The notes: generated from the sequence alone by a model not told the origin. Positions 32,532 to 47,028 are shown, counted from the stretch's first letter. The stretch is 64,000 nucleotides of DNA from Rhizophlyctis rosea (GCA_027596075.1 JADGJC010000018.1:186001-250000), one strand, 5' to 3'. Numbers and translations are program-made.

Positions 32532-34868
32532 ATGGAGCTAATTGAGAGCTTAGGCGGCACCGCCGCTTCTCTATATGCAAAAGGACAGGCAAAAGATGCG
32601 TACGAGCAACATCTACGGGCAGCCAATGCCATCCTCCTCAGCTTGGCGTCAGGCGTAGCGTGGAACGGGAACGGTATGAGTTTACGTGTATCCAAAAGTG
32701 TGATCCGTCTGGGCTCAAATGGAAGGGCTCTTCACTTCAGATGCGGTAAAGAAACCTGACACTGCGCAGCACTTATTCCAGCTTGCGCACCAACACTTGA
32801 CGCGTGCAGAAGAAATTTTGAACTCCAAATATGTTATCAACGTGAAGCAACCGAACGTTGGCAACGGTGAGTCTTGGCAACTTATGAACTCTCAATTGTT
32901 CAAAAAGCGGTTATACTCATCAACAACCGCCATGAATAGCACTCGGCTCAAGTCACTTCAATGCTATTTCACAACCTTTCCCCGAACGTATTCCGCGCGT
33001 CCCACTGTCTACGCTGCAGCGCCAACTCATTAAGCATTCCTATCAATTGACAATAGCGGAGCAAAAGTACCTTGCTGCACAACACTCAATGCCGGAACCA
33101 TCCCTGCCCGTCATGCGTCGCCTAGTTGAAGATCTCCGGATGGAACGTTCAAGAGTGGAGGACTTAACGGCGAAAGCGCAGAGCGTGGCCACCAAACCCA
33201 TTTACGAATGGGAACCTGAGTCACTAGCTCTACAAATTGCCTGCTTGGACGCCAACCTGTTCATGAAAGTTCGACCGCGTGATGATCTAATACACCACGA
33301 AGATTCAGAGAACCTCCACGCCTGCCTCGACTTCCGCCGATTCCTAGAACGCATAACCATCGACGCCATCTTATCCAATCCATCCTATGCCCATTGCACT
33401 GTATCGGTCGTTGTCTCAACAGCCTACATTCTTCTCTACGCCTACCGCGACTTGAACGGACTCGCCGCTCTACTGGGAGCGCTTTCCACCCCGCATTTCA
33501 CTCGCTTACGCAAAATCTGGGAATCCATACCACCAAAAACGAAGGATGTTCTACGGCACTTGGAATCAATTTTTGGATTAGGGTCGGGACAGGATCATAT
33601 CCAATTAGTTCGCGACTTGCTACGATTCCACTACAAGGGCGGCGGTGTCTTGGGCGTGATCCCATATCTGCAACCGATGGTAGATGAGATCAAAGACATC
33701 AATAGTGCATATCAGGCTGGCTTTCAAGGGGCTGGAATTCACGGAGGCAAACAGACGGCCGTTCTGTCGGACATAGGGGTTCGCGCGCAAGAGGAGGTAG
33801 TAGCTTTAGTGGAATTATGTCAAGGGGTGGGAAGGAGAGACGCACAGGTGCACTTGGAGACGACATCCGATCAGTCCAGCGGGACGAAAAAGGCGGATAA
33901 GCTGAGCGGGACCCCATCGTTTGAGAAAGCGACACCAACCTCGCCGGAAGATCTTGGCACGTTGGGCGATGGGGACGTATCTGTTGGGCATTGGATACTT
34001 ACACGCGTGTATTGGAGTCAAAGGGAATTGTGGGCAAAGAGTTGCGAATTGGAGCCGGTCAAATCGGGAGAAGCCTTCCAATTTGAACATGAGGAAGTGA
34101 CGACGTCGCTTTCACAACCAGTCCCCATAGCAATCCCTTTGATCCCCACTCCAGTGCTTTCATCAGGCGACATACAGTCCCTTGTTACTCCCCCAGCTGA
34201 TGTGAGCGCCGAGGAGACAGGTTCAAGCGAACCTAGTGCAGTCCAAGGTACGCGTCCGTAGCACGACGGCCTTTCAGAACATGGACTAACATTTGAGGTT
34301 TTCAGATTCCGAGCGAGAGGACCAGCATCCTCCTACCACAACAACTTCGGTTGCCGAAGACACGTCCGAAATTCCCTTATTCCCCGAGATTCCGTCCGGC
34401 TTGCCAGAAGACTTCCTAAGATCGGAAGTACCAGACGAGAGCATGGATGATGCGGAAAAGCAACCTGGAGAGGAGCACACGGAGGAAGAAAAGCAAGCTG
34501 GAGAGGAGCTCACGGAGGAAGACAGGCCTTATGCAGAAGTATCGGACTCGGAGGGATTGGGAACGGACATCGAAGGGGACGATTATTTGGATAGTGCTGG
34601 TGTGGCGGACGCGATGCAATCACATTCCGCTGTCGGGGTAACAGCAGAGGAGCCCTCCCAGGATATTCTGCATGGGAGTGAAGAGGTGACGGAGGGTGGG
34701 ACGGGGAATGAGGAAGAATCTAGTCATGAGCCTGTAGTAAGTCAGAGTGCCGACAGCGCACACGCTGAATCCCAAAAAGAGGAAAGCGATGAACCCCATC
34801 CGGATCCTATCAACGACCTGGCGCGCCGCCTCAGCGAGCTTCGACAACAACCTAAAGATGATGAGTAA
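32532..34868 (+). CDS. RasGEF protein with MIT-like N-terminus
   Basis: Four exons (32532-32673, 32741-32866, 32940-34247, 34306-34868) encode 712 residues. The N-terminal 75 residues form helices resembling a MIT domain (GTAASLYAKGQAKDAYEQHL, then FQLAHQHLTRAEEILN). A single catalytic RasGEF domain follows at about 150-400: YEWEPESLALQIACLDANLF, DFRRFLERITIDAIL, YAYRDLNGLAALLGALSTPH, FTRLRKIWESIPPKTKDVLR and GVLGVIPYLQPMVDEI. No RasGEF_N segment was recognised. MIT domains usually bind ESCRT-III or microtubules, so this could tie a Ras-type switch to endosomes; that is inference. The last exon is acidic and disordered, with a short repeat (EEHTEEEKQAGEELTEED). Confidence 0.82.
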
Positions 34869-34976
34869 TCATCCCGGCCACGTTACTGATTTCAATCGCG
34901 GATTCGACATCAGCATAGGTTGTGGTATCTAGCTCTGTTAATTCTATAGTAGCAACTGTACATAGCCTCGTAGTGT

Positions 34977-36574
34977 TCACTCCACTCTGTTATAAACTAG
35001 GTGCACCAGCAGATACCGTATCACAAATGCTACCCCGCTAGATAGAGCTTGAACAACAACGATAGCTAATGCCGTCTGACTTTCCGTCATTGGACCGAGC
35101 TTGACAAGCACCAGATTGATGATGGTGAAATTGCTGCATCTGAGTGCTTTGGTTTCTGGATCTCGCGTCATCTCAACCAGGCCTAGGGCTTTGAATATCT
35201 GGATGATGATTTTCCCCAGTCGCCCGGCCTTTTCTGGGTCGAATGTTGAGTAGTGGATCTTATTGCTTTTTGGCAGTAACCTGTAAGGGTTGAGTGCTAA
35301 GCAGCCTGTTGCAGCGGTTACAGGAGGATGTTTACGCAAGAAGTACCTCGGCATCCGATGTCGAGGGCAATCAACAAGGTGGAAGAGTTGTGGACAAGAG
35401 TACACAAAGTTGAAGATTTGGGGCATCATGAAGATGAGAACTGTTTTGCTGAAATTGCCCAAGATTCCCACTACGGCGAATATCATACCAGCAAAGTAGG
35501 TGAAGGTATCGCCCCCAAAAGCGCGTGCTGGATACCTATTCACAAATGTCAGCAGCTCGTTACACAGCCTGCTACAGCCATTATCATGCCTACCAGTTGT
35601 GCTTCAAGTATCCCAAAGTGCTTCCAATGAAAGGGAAAAGGAAGTATAGCGAGATCAAATGTGCATCCCGCCGGGAAGGGTTCGTCAAAATTTGCACAAT
35701 ATCATTGATGGCAATTGAGATGGCAATGACGACGGTCTGCCCTCCTTCAATTCCGTTGATTCCAGCGACTATGTTCACGGCATTTGTTGCAAAGATGGTC
35801 AGTGCAGCCATGTACCCGTAGTAAAAGATCCCTGCAGGAATGGGATCGCGAAATGGTTAGTTGCAGGGCTCTTCTCAACAACGGAGCCTAATCCAACATA
35901 CCCAAATGCAGGATTTTGCTAGAGAACAAGCCGCGTAACGGCAAGGGGATGAGGATATCGGTCCCGCCATAAGTGACCGCGTAGACCATCAAAAGCGGTA
36001 ATGAGGCAATCAAGGGAAACCAGATCTTGACTCTCCATCGTATGTCCAGCACATCATCGGCAAATCCCAGGAAGAGCATGCTGAATAAGGCGAGCATGCC
36101 GCCCAAGAATTGGGCAAACTTTTGGATCAATTTGTATGCGACTGATGGACTGACGCAAGTAGAAGACGAGGCTCTCAAAGTACCTTGTGATAAGGGAAGT
36201 CGAGGCCTGCCTCGCTCATACCGTGGAACCAGGAGATGAAAGGGACGGGGATGAATAGGAACATGCCGATGAAGTATACTACTCCGACGACGACTCCCAT
36301 GCTCTCCGGTCTGAAGCAATCATGGTGAGTTGATGGGAAAGCTTTAGGGCTGCGCAGAAAGAGAGACTTACAATATAGGGCGGTCATCCTTCAACAAGTC
36401 CTTGCCCGACCGTCCGTGCTTAATGAACACGTCGGCAACCCAGGGGATGGCCGTGTAAGTTGCCAGACCTGCGAGGGTGGACATACATAGCGACACCACC
36501 AGCGGGTTATGCAGGGCCCACGCGGCGATGGCCACTATGATGCCTGGTACGCCGACTGAACGTAGAGACACCAT
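34977..36574 (-). CDS. ALG7: UDP-GlcNAc:dolichyl-phosphate GlcNAc-1-P transferase
   Basis: First enzyme of N-glycan precursor assembly: it transfers GlcNAc-1-phosphate to dolichyl phosphate on the ER membrane and is the target of tunicamycin. Multiple hydrophobic helices are evident. Family landmarks are KHGRSGKDLLKDD near the N-terminus, LGFADDVLDIRWRVK (the Mg-binding DD motif), LPLLMVYAVTYGGTDI, NAVNIVAGINGIEGGQ and RAFGGDTFTYFAGM. The start at 36574 gives MVSLRSVGVPG leading into the first helix. Exon 1 (36372-36574) ends at a GTAAGT site; four or five further exons follow, and the TGA is at 34977-34979. It ends 108 bp from the convergent RasGEF gene. ALG8, acting later in the same pathway, lies 4.5 kb away. 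Confidence 0.93.
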
Positions 36575-37003
36575 TTTGGCAGAAAGTAGATCAGCGATGA
36601 GGAAGTTTTCCCGACGCGAATTACCCGCTCAGTCTGAATTCATGGCCAGCTGGGTGGGTGTCTATGTAGTATGTACCGTGGATGTGGCGTTGCGGGAGCG
36701 ACGTGTCCGCACGCGGTCGACCAAGCCACCCAAAGATCACGAGATGCTGGTTCCGGATTCCGGAATGACCGTAGACGGCGTTGGACCTTGGTGCATGGTG
36801 GGCTGCTGTTTCTGCCAAACCCCTTTCCCTCGCTTGCTTTTCATCTTGCAGTCTGCCCATTTCTTATTGACCTCTAAACCTATATGCACAGTGTTGCCGC
36901 TTACCAGCTTTTCTAGAATAGTTTATAAGATACAGCCGATAACCGACAATTTCATAATACGCGTCTGTGGTGCTCCCTTTCAAGTTTTGTAACTCTTATT
37001 TCT
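36575..37003. promoter_or_regulatory. Bidirectional promoter ALG7/RNF5-like
   Basis: About 430 bp between divergent starts of two ER-membrane protein genes. A plus-strand ORF of 171 codons crosses it and antisense ALG7 exon 1, without recognisable features; it is treated as chance. Confidence 0.35.
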
Positions 37004-38042
37004 ATGTCGTCCGAGACTCACGAAGGTGACGTGCCACACGACCCGTCCCCATCCTCCTATTCCTTCGATGTATCCACATTACGCCAAAGACATGTACCTA
37101 TACGCGAAGCAGCTGGGCGAGCGGCTTCACGTTCTCCGCCTCTGAAAGATGCCGCCACCCCTTCTGCTGCCGCATCTTCAAGTACAGCTGATACCGACCG
37201 ACGCGACAAGGAAGCAAGCACATCATCATCACCCACCAGTGCTTCGCTAGAGGATGAAGGGTCGGAGTATGATTGCAACATTTGGTCAGTGTGTTCTGCG
37301 TCGTAATCACGCGCTTTGTATCATGTTCTGACAGCTATCAATTAGCTTGGAGATGGCCTCGAATCCTATCGTAACGTTGTGTGGACATTTATTTTGTTGG
37401 CCATGTATACATAGATGGATGGAGTCACGAAGCAGGTTGGTTCAATATCTCGACCAGCTAATGCGTGCATACCAAGTGCTTACGCCAGCGTGTGACCCTC
37501 AGGCAATCAAATATGTGTCCTGTCTGCAAATCCGGCTTAGATAAGGCAAAATGTATACCCATTTATGTTAGAGGGAGGCAGGCGAAGGATCCAAGGTTCG
37601 TTCAAAAAGCGCATCGGCTATGAACTCAATACTGATCTCAGTTGATGCAGAGAGGATGCAATACCAGAACGCCCATCAGGGCAACGAGCAGAACCGCCGC
37701 CATCAACGAGATGGGATCAACCTTTTCCTGGTGGGATATACATGGGGCATTTTGGCAATGGCTTCACCCTAAACATGGGCCGAGGTCTGTTTCCAGGTTT
37801 CTTCGGTGTCGGAATGGTGAGCTTTGAATGCTGGTCCGTAATGTTTTGTACACATTCGGTATCTTACGAAGGCTTCACAGCATGGGAATCTGGCGCTCAA
37901 TCCGCGTCAAGGTGAGTATCTCCCAAAACCATTCATCATTGAAAGATGACTTACACAATATTGAACAGCTCAGCAACAATTCTTCTCACGGGTATTCATG
38001 ATGATGGGCATTCTGCTATTGCTGACAATATTTCTATATTGA
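37004..38042 (+). CDS. RING E3 ubiquitin ligase, RNF5/RNF185 type
   Basis: Six exons (37004-37284, 37346-37435, 37503-37595, 37651-37816, 37881-37911, 37969-38042) encode 244 residues. A disordered Ser-rich N-terminus of about 90 residues precedes a C3HC4 RING: CNICLEMASNPIVTLCGHLF continuing CWPCIHRWMESRS, then MCPVCKSGL after the intron. The region after the ring follows the RNF5/RNF185 pattern: IPIYVRGRQAKDPR, RPSGQRAEPPPS, then a Gly/Phe-rich segment (FGNGFTLNMGRGLFPGFFGV). A C-terminal hydrophobic anchor closes the protein (FMMMGILLLLTIFLY). The family acts in ER-associated degradation. The longer N-terminal extension than in animals is the only oddity. Confidence 0.9.
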
Positions 38043-38480
38043 GAGATTGGGAAGTGTTGTGGGCACAATATGAATTTAACTTTGGGGCTGATCTTCTGAT
38101 CGGCAGGCGTCTGCGAACCATGAGCGCGGCGAGACAGTCAGGTTTTGGGGACTCAATCAATGCTTGACATTAAACCAAAAGAGTGCAGCGCTTGTTGAGA
38201 AAAAGATCATGACAACGGTGTACATGTAAGTTCGTTTACTGTCAAGCACTGCTCCTATCCTCCTGTCGACAGCCCCCTCTCGTCGTCCGAACGAAGATGT
38301 CTGTGATACGTATTCGAATCTTGATGAGCTGATCTGGTTCAGACCGCAAAATGAATTTAAAACAACACCTTGACTGAATTTCAAACGTCGGCGCAGCTGG
38401 ATTTAAAGTCGAGCCTTTACTGCTTGAAATACAAGTTCAGTCATCATAGCAGTTGAACGTTTTGCTGCTACTATGGTAAC
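38043..38480. other. Tail-to-tail gap RNF5-like/SLBP
   Basis: 438 bp between two convergent stops. ORFs inside are short with no motif. Presumably 3' UTRs. Confidence 0.35.
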
Positions 38481-39612
38481 TCACGTGTCAAATCTCCCAC
38501 TTTCGTTCGCAAGCGGATGCGCCAATGGATTCGCTGCGTTCTCAACACTCCCTTCCGGTGGATCCCATTGATGCAGCTTCCGTCTCCAACTCCGCACCAG
38601 CCCGTCCCAACATCTTTTACTGCATTTCGAGTGTTTATCTGGAGTGAGGGAGTTCGTTAGTCGGGACATCTCACCCGTCTGCCATAAGCATCACCAATCA
38701 ACGCACCTGGAGTTTCTGGGTCCATGCGCGGGCGCCGCTTGTGTTTGGGAACTAGCTGTGTGTATCGCTGATATCCGACCGTGTTCTGGATATGACGTTT
38801 GTAAGGATACTGATGTTTGTGCTTGGAGTGTTCAGATAAAGCTTAGCAAGCTTAATTCACCTTGCCATAATCGATCTGCTTCTGCCGTTGTTCCAGTCGC
38901 CTTTCTTCGCGGGCACCACCTTCATCAACACTCCTCCCGTCCACTGGGTATCTGCGCTCGAGTCCACTACTCGCTCGTGATGATTGCGTGAGCAGGGAAT
39001 AAACGATGGAGTCGGAAGTTGTGGAGGTATTTGCGTCGTATGATATGCCGGTGTCTATGGAATCGGTTATGGATTGGTTCTCGAGTAAATCTTCGAACGT
39101 GTCCTCGGCGTCATATGGACCATTTGTGCTCAATGATAGGTTGTCGAGATATAGGTCGTCGGGAGTGAAACGTCGGATGGTTGGGGTTTCTGAGTAATCT
39201 GACTTTCAGTTTTAGAGTTCACCAAAGGTATGTTCACAATACCATCGGTCCTACCGCGTATCAAGCTGGTTGAAGCATCGTACGTAGACCGCGTCCAAAG
39301 TGGTGACGTCACACCCGAAAAGTCAGGGCAGCGAACCGTACGTTCAGGGCGTGGTGAAGGACTTGTATTCTCGAAAGTCGATTGAAATGGAGTGGATGAT
39401 GTATGCAGGAAATCGTCACGCCAGATGTTCGATGTGTTGCTTGACGAGCTCTCGCGCCGTTTGATGGGTGACGTCAAGCCGGGGGGTGGCATGCTGGTAA
39501 CGGGGCTGACAGCATTTACAGAAGGACCATTGAAAGCCCATTGGTTTGGGCTGTAGTGTGAGGTACGAGTGGTTTCGTGGGGAGTGTTTGCAAAGTTATA
39601 GCGTGATGACAT
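38481..39612 (-). CDS. SLBP: Histone mRNA stem-loop binding protein
   Basis: Four exons (39243-39612, 38861-39198, 38707-38785, 38481-38638) encode 314 residues. The RNA-binding domain is split over three exons and reads [14 protein letters not shown], then [28 protein letters not shown], and [20 protein letters not shown] followed by WDPPE. This is the SLBP signature: the [11 protein letters not shown] box, the GYxxY element, the TPDK phosphorylation-site block and the W-x-x-x-L-H-x-WDPP end. SLBP binds the conserved hairpin at the 3' end of replication-dependent histone mRNAs and drives their processing and translation. The N-terminal 190 residues are Ser/Thr-rich with SP/TP sites, probably regulatory. 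The first intron is only 44 nt. Presence in a fungus implies histone mRNAs ending in a stem-loop. Confidence 0.92.
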
Positions 39613-40056
39613 TTTTCTGTGAACACCTTACTTAGGGTTTTTGGGTGACAGGTGAGAGCAAAAGCGCCGATATTTTGATCGGGTGTTCTGCACACAACCT
39701 GGAAATTGGCCAAAGTGGCGCAGAACGGTGGGGAAGCACAAACTCCGCAGCTTTCCTGTTTTAGAGTCCGAGAGTGCCGGACTGTTCCTAAATTCGGATC
39801 CCCCTTCCAGTTTTCCAAATATCCGCGAGAGCCATGGGGCAAAAGATGTTCCGAGGACTGGAGCTGTATTTCTAAGCCACTCCAACCCTCGAAATGCTCA
39901 CCAAACTGGTCAAATACCACAAAACGAACACAGACGTCCCCTTCTCCTCCTCACACCTTTCGTGTTCAAACGTAGTATTCTTTTTTTCCTGCGCACGAGA
40001 CAAGCACACAAAAGGAACTTGACAACCAGAGCCCACCTAAAGCGCCTGGCAGAAAT
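39613..40056. promoter_or_regulatory. Bidirectional promoter SLBP/C2 protein
   Basis: 444 bp between divergent starts. Minus-strand ORFs here have no supported coding character. No cell-cycle box was recognised with confidence. Confidence 0.35.
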
Positions 40057-41069
40057 ATGGATGTCTCTTCACTATTCGTTCCAAAGTCTCGTAAAGTGCG
40101 ATTTCTCGTAACATGCACACTCCACGACTTGACGAACCTGCCTTACGTATCCGGGTTGTATTTTGCGAGGTGGAAGCTAAAAACAGGAGGAAGTGCTTCT
40201 GGCTCGACGCAAAGGTAACTTTTCAAGAAATTGTATACTTTCCCTATTGGGTTTCAACTGACTCTGGCTTTGCAGAGCAACCGTGAAGAACCACGTAGTG
40301 ACTTGGGATTCTGGTTTCTCACTGGAGGCAAATATGGTCGTGGGAAAGGATGGTGTCTTACAACCATGCGAACTGCTGCTTCAGATTAAGCAGGTAAGAC
40401 CTTCGAGGCTTGGTCATTCATGTATATGGGAAGGAATCATTGACCAGAATTTCAATTTCTCAGGTCACAAACGGTGGACGGACGACAGAAGACGTGGGAG
40501 AGGTTTCAGTTAACTTGGCAGAATTTGCTGGGGATAAGACAACAACACGGCGGTACCTGTTACAGGAAACTCGAGTAAATTCTATAGTAAAGGTGAGGGT
40601 GAACTGGGGCCCAATATCATGTGTTCATGGACTGATTGTCCCATCATTCAGGTTACAATAGATATGCAATTAACCAAAGGAGACCCGTCATATAAAGTGT
40701 GAGTATGCTAGCTCTTGTCACCCCTCAACATATGTTGTTCACGCGTGGAATTTGCAGCCCGGAACCACCGAAAGGTGATATATCTTTGGAAGGCATCAGG
40801 GGTATGTTCTCGGAAGAGCGGGAAGAAGGTAGACCAACATATAGTTTAGGCCGACTAGTGGACGATGAACCGGTAAGAATCTCACAAGCAAACCTCACAA
40901 GCAGACATCCATCAGCAAAGTCCTGACGATGTTCCTACAGCACGAAAGGTTGAATCGCGTACACTCCCTCTTCGGACCTCCTGCCGACGATCCAAATGTA
41001 GATTTTGTAGATCAGATTTTTGCCACTGCCGCTGTTTCCCATTCACGAGAGCAATCGAGCGCGTCCTGA
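40057..41069 (+). CDS. NT-C2 domain protein, EEIG1/FAM102-like
   Basis: Six exons (40057-40214, 40276-40393, 40464-40592, 40652-40698, 40758-40872, 40941-41069) encode 231 residues. The first 150 residues form an N-terminal C2 (NT-C2) domain: FLVTCTLHDLTNLPYVSG, YFARWKLKTGG, NHVVTWDSGFSLEANM, ELLLQIKQVTNGGRTTEDVG, VSVNLAEFAG, TRRYLLQETRVNSIVKVTID. This matches the EEIG1/FAM102/EHBP1 class, thought to act as membrane or cytoskeletal adaptors. Calcium-binding Asp clusters are not evident. The short tail (SLFGPPADDPNVDFVDQIFA) is acidic. The start is chosen by the fit of MDVSSLFVPKSRKVRF to the first strand. The stop lies 25 bp from the stop of convergent ALG8. Confidence 0.83.
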
Positions 41070-41094
41070 TCGTTCTATCATAAGCCAACTCATC

Positions 41095-43265
<2,171 letters not shown>

Positions 43266-43665
43266 GGCGTTGCTCAATCCTTTTTGTTATGCCGAGGCTT
43301 CTACCACCCATCCGTTGGCTCAATTTTGGAGGAAGATGGGGAGGAATACCAACACGAACGGATCCAGTTTGATGAAGTGGACCCAAAAATAGCCATACCA
43401 CCAGCCAAGCCACGATCATCTGTCCGACCCGGTGGACCTGTCGGGATTCAGCTCTTCGTCCTTTTTTCGATGCCTCTTTCCAAAGTTGAATCGTCACAGC
43501 ACCTTTTGGCTTCACGAACTCGGCAAATACTCGGAGTGCACAGTATCAAAGTCAGCGGGCCGCATCAGTGCACCTAAAGACACCCGGTTGACCTCCCTGA
43601 AAAGTCTCGTTCTGACCCGCGTGTTTGAACCGCCAAGCCCCAACTCCCCGCATTTACCTTCACAT
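43266..43665. promoter_or_regulatory. Bidirectional promoter ALG8/POLD2
   Basis: 400 bp between divergent starts. The POLD2 frame stays open upstream of its first ATG for over 200 nt without another ATG, so an upstream exon cannot be excluded. Confidence 0.35.
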
Positions 43666-45693
43666 ATGTTGACCGCCGTATCGGAATCTGGAACGATGGA
43701 GCCTATGACAGAGTAAGCAGCTCTTTGATATTGGGGCTATGGCTGATCTCACACCTGACCTAATCAAAACCTAGTGAGAGCTTGCTCTCCACACCAGCAC
43801 CCGGTGATCTCAACTCTTTTACACCCATCTCACGCCAAACAACCACATATATTACATATGACGAGGTTTTCCAAGTAAAGGAGCGCACTTACACGCAACA
43901 ATACGCCGGACTCTATTTCAGTCGGTTGAATATGCTTCGACCTCGAGTCTTGAAGGCGGCAAAAGCGAGATGGAGTAGTGGGGCTTGTGAGTGAAGGTAA
44001 TTGCTTCAGCTCCTAAAGTCATATGCTGAAGAGGTTCACAGCTCCCACACCACACGAACCTCGAGTCCTTGATGTCAAAACCGGAAAAGTGTGCTTTGTT
44101 GTCGGAACCGTATATGTGGACATGCCATTGAAGCCCAACATTTTGGATGAAGTGACTGCTGAGGTTAGTAGATCAAGCATGGATGATCAACATCGCTTGC
44201 TCTGAACATGCCACAGCATTGGGTAGTGGCCCCACCACCACGATCAAAATATGCTAGTGAAGATGACGAGATAGTGCTGGAAGATGAATCTGGTCGGCTG
44301 AAGTTGACTGGCGCGGTCTTGCACGAGCATATTTTGGTCACAGGTATGGTCTCTAGAGAATGACCTTTGCGAGGTGAACTTTCCCTTAACAGAACCGAAC
44401 AGGAGTGATCGCGGCTTTTCTTGGCTGTGAGACTGCAACCGGTGAATTTGAGGTGATAGATATTTGTTATGCGGCATGGGAGCCCCAAGCTAGTGTGTCC
44501 GAATCGCAATCACAGGACGGTACGTGGTTGCAGTTGGTCATCGATCTTGCCGCTGATTCTGATTCATTTTTATCGCTTAGACGACAAGTATGTTGCGTTC
44601 ATATCTGGGCTGAACATTGGAGATAATAGTGCATTCGACTTACGTCTTCAATTGCTGGTCGACTTTCTCACTGGGGAGTTGGGTGCGATGGAGGTAAGCA
44701 TTTCAGCATGATGCCGGACTGTGCTCCAGCAAGTGACCCTTTTCAAAGGATCAATCCACAAATTCCAAAATCGCTCGAATTATTGTGGCTGGCAATTCAG
44801 TGACTAGATTGAAACCGGTAGACGATGAAAAGAAGCCGGTATGTGAAGATTTGCCGGAGATTCTGGATGGAGTTTTGAGTTCTTATAACCATTCTGGAAG
44901 AACGCGAGGAACAAGTACGGAGCAGAAATTCTTAGCTACAACACTGAGCCGCTTCAATCTTTGGACACGCTCCTGACATCACTATGTTCCGGAATCGACG
45001 TGGACTTGATGCCTGGAGATGGAGATCCGGCCAACTGCTCTCTTCCGCAACAACCAATACACTTTGCGATCTTGCCCAGCGCTTCTAGACATTCAACAAT
45101 GCATCACTGCACAAACCCTCATTCGTTTGATGTGCACGGTGTCCGGTAAAGAACCATCCGGACGTTTCAAATTGCGAGCAACATCATTGACCAGTGCATT
45201 CATGGCTTCACACAGACTTCTAGGTACCTCCGGCCAAACACTTGACGACATCTATCGCTTCGTGTCAACAGAAGATCGCCTCGCAATGGCCGAACGAACT
45301 CTACACTGGGCCCATCTCGCTCCAACCGCTCCCGATACATTATGTAAGACTCATCATTTTCTAGGCGGCATGGTGCGAGATTGACCTAATCTATGCTATG
45401 ACAGGGTGCTACCCATACAAAGACACAGATCCTTTCGTCATTCGCCACCTACCTCACGTCTATTTCCTTGGAAACCAGCCCCAGTTCGAAACAAGTATAG
45501 CCGAAGGTGCCCCTTGTGATTTTGCATAACTACCTCCCGCCCATACTCAATCCTTTCATCAACAGTGTCCGGCGGACAAACGCGCATCATTCTCGTCCCA
45601 TCTTTCGCTGCGACCGGGTGCATAGCACTGCTCAACCTGAGAACTCTAGATTGTAAACCCGTATACTTCAAAGATTTGCCGAACGCAGAGTAG
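43666..45693 (+). CDS. POLD2: DNA polymerase delta small subunit (B subunit)
   Basis: Second subunit of DNA polymerase delta (Pol31/Cdc1), which bridges the catalytic subunit and the rest of the holoenzyme at the replication fork. The N-terminal part includes YTQQYAGLYFSRLNMLRPRV, a hallmark of the family. An OB-fold follows (GKVCFVVGTVYVDMPLKPNI). The inactive calcineurin-like phosphoesterase fold comes next: FISGLNIGDNSAFDLRLQLL, RIIVAGNSVTRL, FLATTLSRFNLW, LDTLLTSLCSGIDVDLMPG, GTSGQTLDDIYRF and PHVYFLGNQPQFET. The chosen start at 43666 makes a short N-terminus (MLTAVSESGTM); exon 1 is 43666-43712 and exon 2 43775-43986. About nine exons; the TAG is at 45691-45693. Confidence 0.92.
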
Positions 45694-45902
45694 CCCCAAT
45701 ATACCCGTCACCATTCCACCTATGGCCTGGTGGCCAACCCGCCATTCGTCACCCCTTCATGATTCCCACTTCAAACCCGCACATCCGCAGCCACCAACCA
45801 TTCTCCATTCGTTCCCATGTTCAGCGACAATCTGATCCAGCAGCCAAATGCGCAAATGATATGGTTTCCAAGTAAGAATATATGATTGAGGTAACAAATA
45901 CA
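45694..45902. other. Tail-to-tail gap POLD2/RIP1
   Basis: 209 bp between convergent stop codons, presumably overlapping 3' UTRs. Confidence 0.35.
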
Positions 45903-47028
45903 TTAACCAACAACAATTTTGCCCTCGCCCTGCAAACGACGTGTGAGCTACTTGCCCTCAAGACTGGAAGGCAGACTATCGGACTTACCTCGTTGAATTC
46001 ATATGCGGGGACTTCCAAGTTCAATGGTGCGGGACCCTTCCGGATACGGCCAGAAATATCGTAGTGTGATCCGTGGCAGGGACAGAACCATCCACCGTAC
46101 TCTCCAGCTGTGATGCCACAATCAGGCAACATGGTCGCAAAAGTTGATGTCGCCTTTTTGCTACATACCTTCACCAATGGGTACACAACCTAAATGAGTG
46201 CACACACCCAACATGACCAACCATTCGGGCTTCTTAACACGGTCTGCGTCAGTTTCTGGGTCGCGGAGTTCGGACAACTGGACAGAGTTGGCCTCCTCGA
46301 TTTCTGAAAATTTATTAATGGTTTAATATGATTTTATGCTGTTGAGTGGAAGGACAGTGGCGGATACCATCAGCGGTACGGTGACGGATGAACACAGGCT
46401 TTCCTCGCCACTACATAGAGAGAGTATATTGAGCATGAGGTATCCACTTGCACCCTCAGTGATCACAATCGCACCTTGATGACCACGTTCTTTCCCTCGG
46501 GTATAGACGCCATATCAACCTCCACCTTCGCCAACGCAAGCACATCGGCAGCAGCCGCGAAGTGCACCAAGTAATCCGTCACAATGTTCTTCGCTGCTGC
46601 GGCACCGATGAAACTGTAGGTTCCCATCATGAAGTATGCGAAAGTCCGGCTGCCATCCTGGTTGTAGCTTTTGTCGGCGTAGGCTTTTTGGTCGCTGGGA
46701 GGGGTGAAGACGCTGTCGGTTTCGCCGAATTCACGGACGGAGGGTTTGGAGGCATAGAATCGCTTTTGGACGTTGCCGGCGGGTAGTCCTGGAGGGTTTG
46801 AGGTGAGTCGGAGGTTTGGTAGCGGGGACGTGCAGGAAGGTTTTATGTACCCGTGATGTTGGTCTTTGCCAAGACCTTCCCACCAACAACAGAGGCACGG
46901 ACGGAGGAGGTAATTTGTGCTCCCTTTGAGCCCAGACCACCGGGCAAGCTCCCCACAAAACCCTTCGTCAGGCCACTAGGGGCCGCCGTAATCCAGGTGC
47001 GTGCAGAGGTGATGGCCTTGCTTGCCAT
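45903..47028 (-). CDS. RIP1: Rieske iron-sulfur subunit of the cytochrome bc1 complex
   Basis: Nuclear-encoded subunit of respiratory complex III that carries electrons from ubiquinol to cytochrome c1 through a [2Fe-2S] cluster. The start at 47028 gives a basic, Ser/Ala-rich mitochondrial presequence ([19 protein letters not shown]). The transmembrane anchor is at [20 protein letters not shown] with the hinge downstream ([20 protein letters not shown]). Both cluster-binding loops are present: CTHLGCVP and [13 protein letters not shown], giving the two Cys-His pairs and the disulfide Cys residues. The C-terminal exon is tiny (after FNE, only GEGKIVVG and stop), placing the TAA at 45903-45905. 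About six exons. Divergent from CDK8. Confidence 0.95.

Noticed and set aside
37436..37544. Coding read-through after the RING first half
   Set aside because: The read-through lacks the last RING Cys pair; the intron 37436-37502 brings in MCPVCKSGL.
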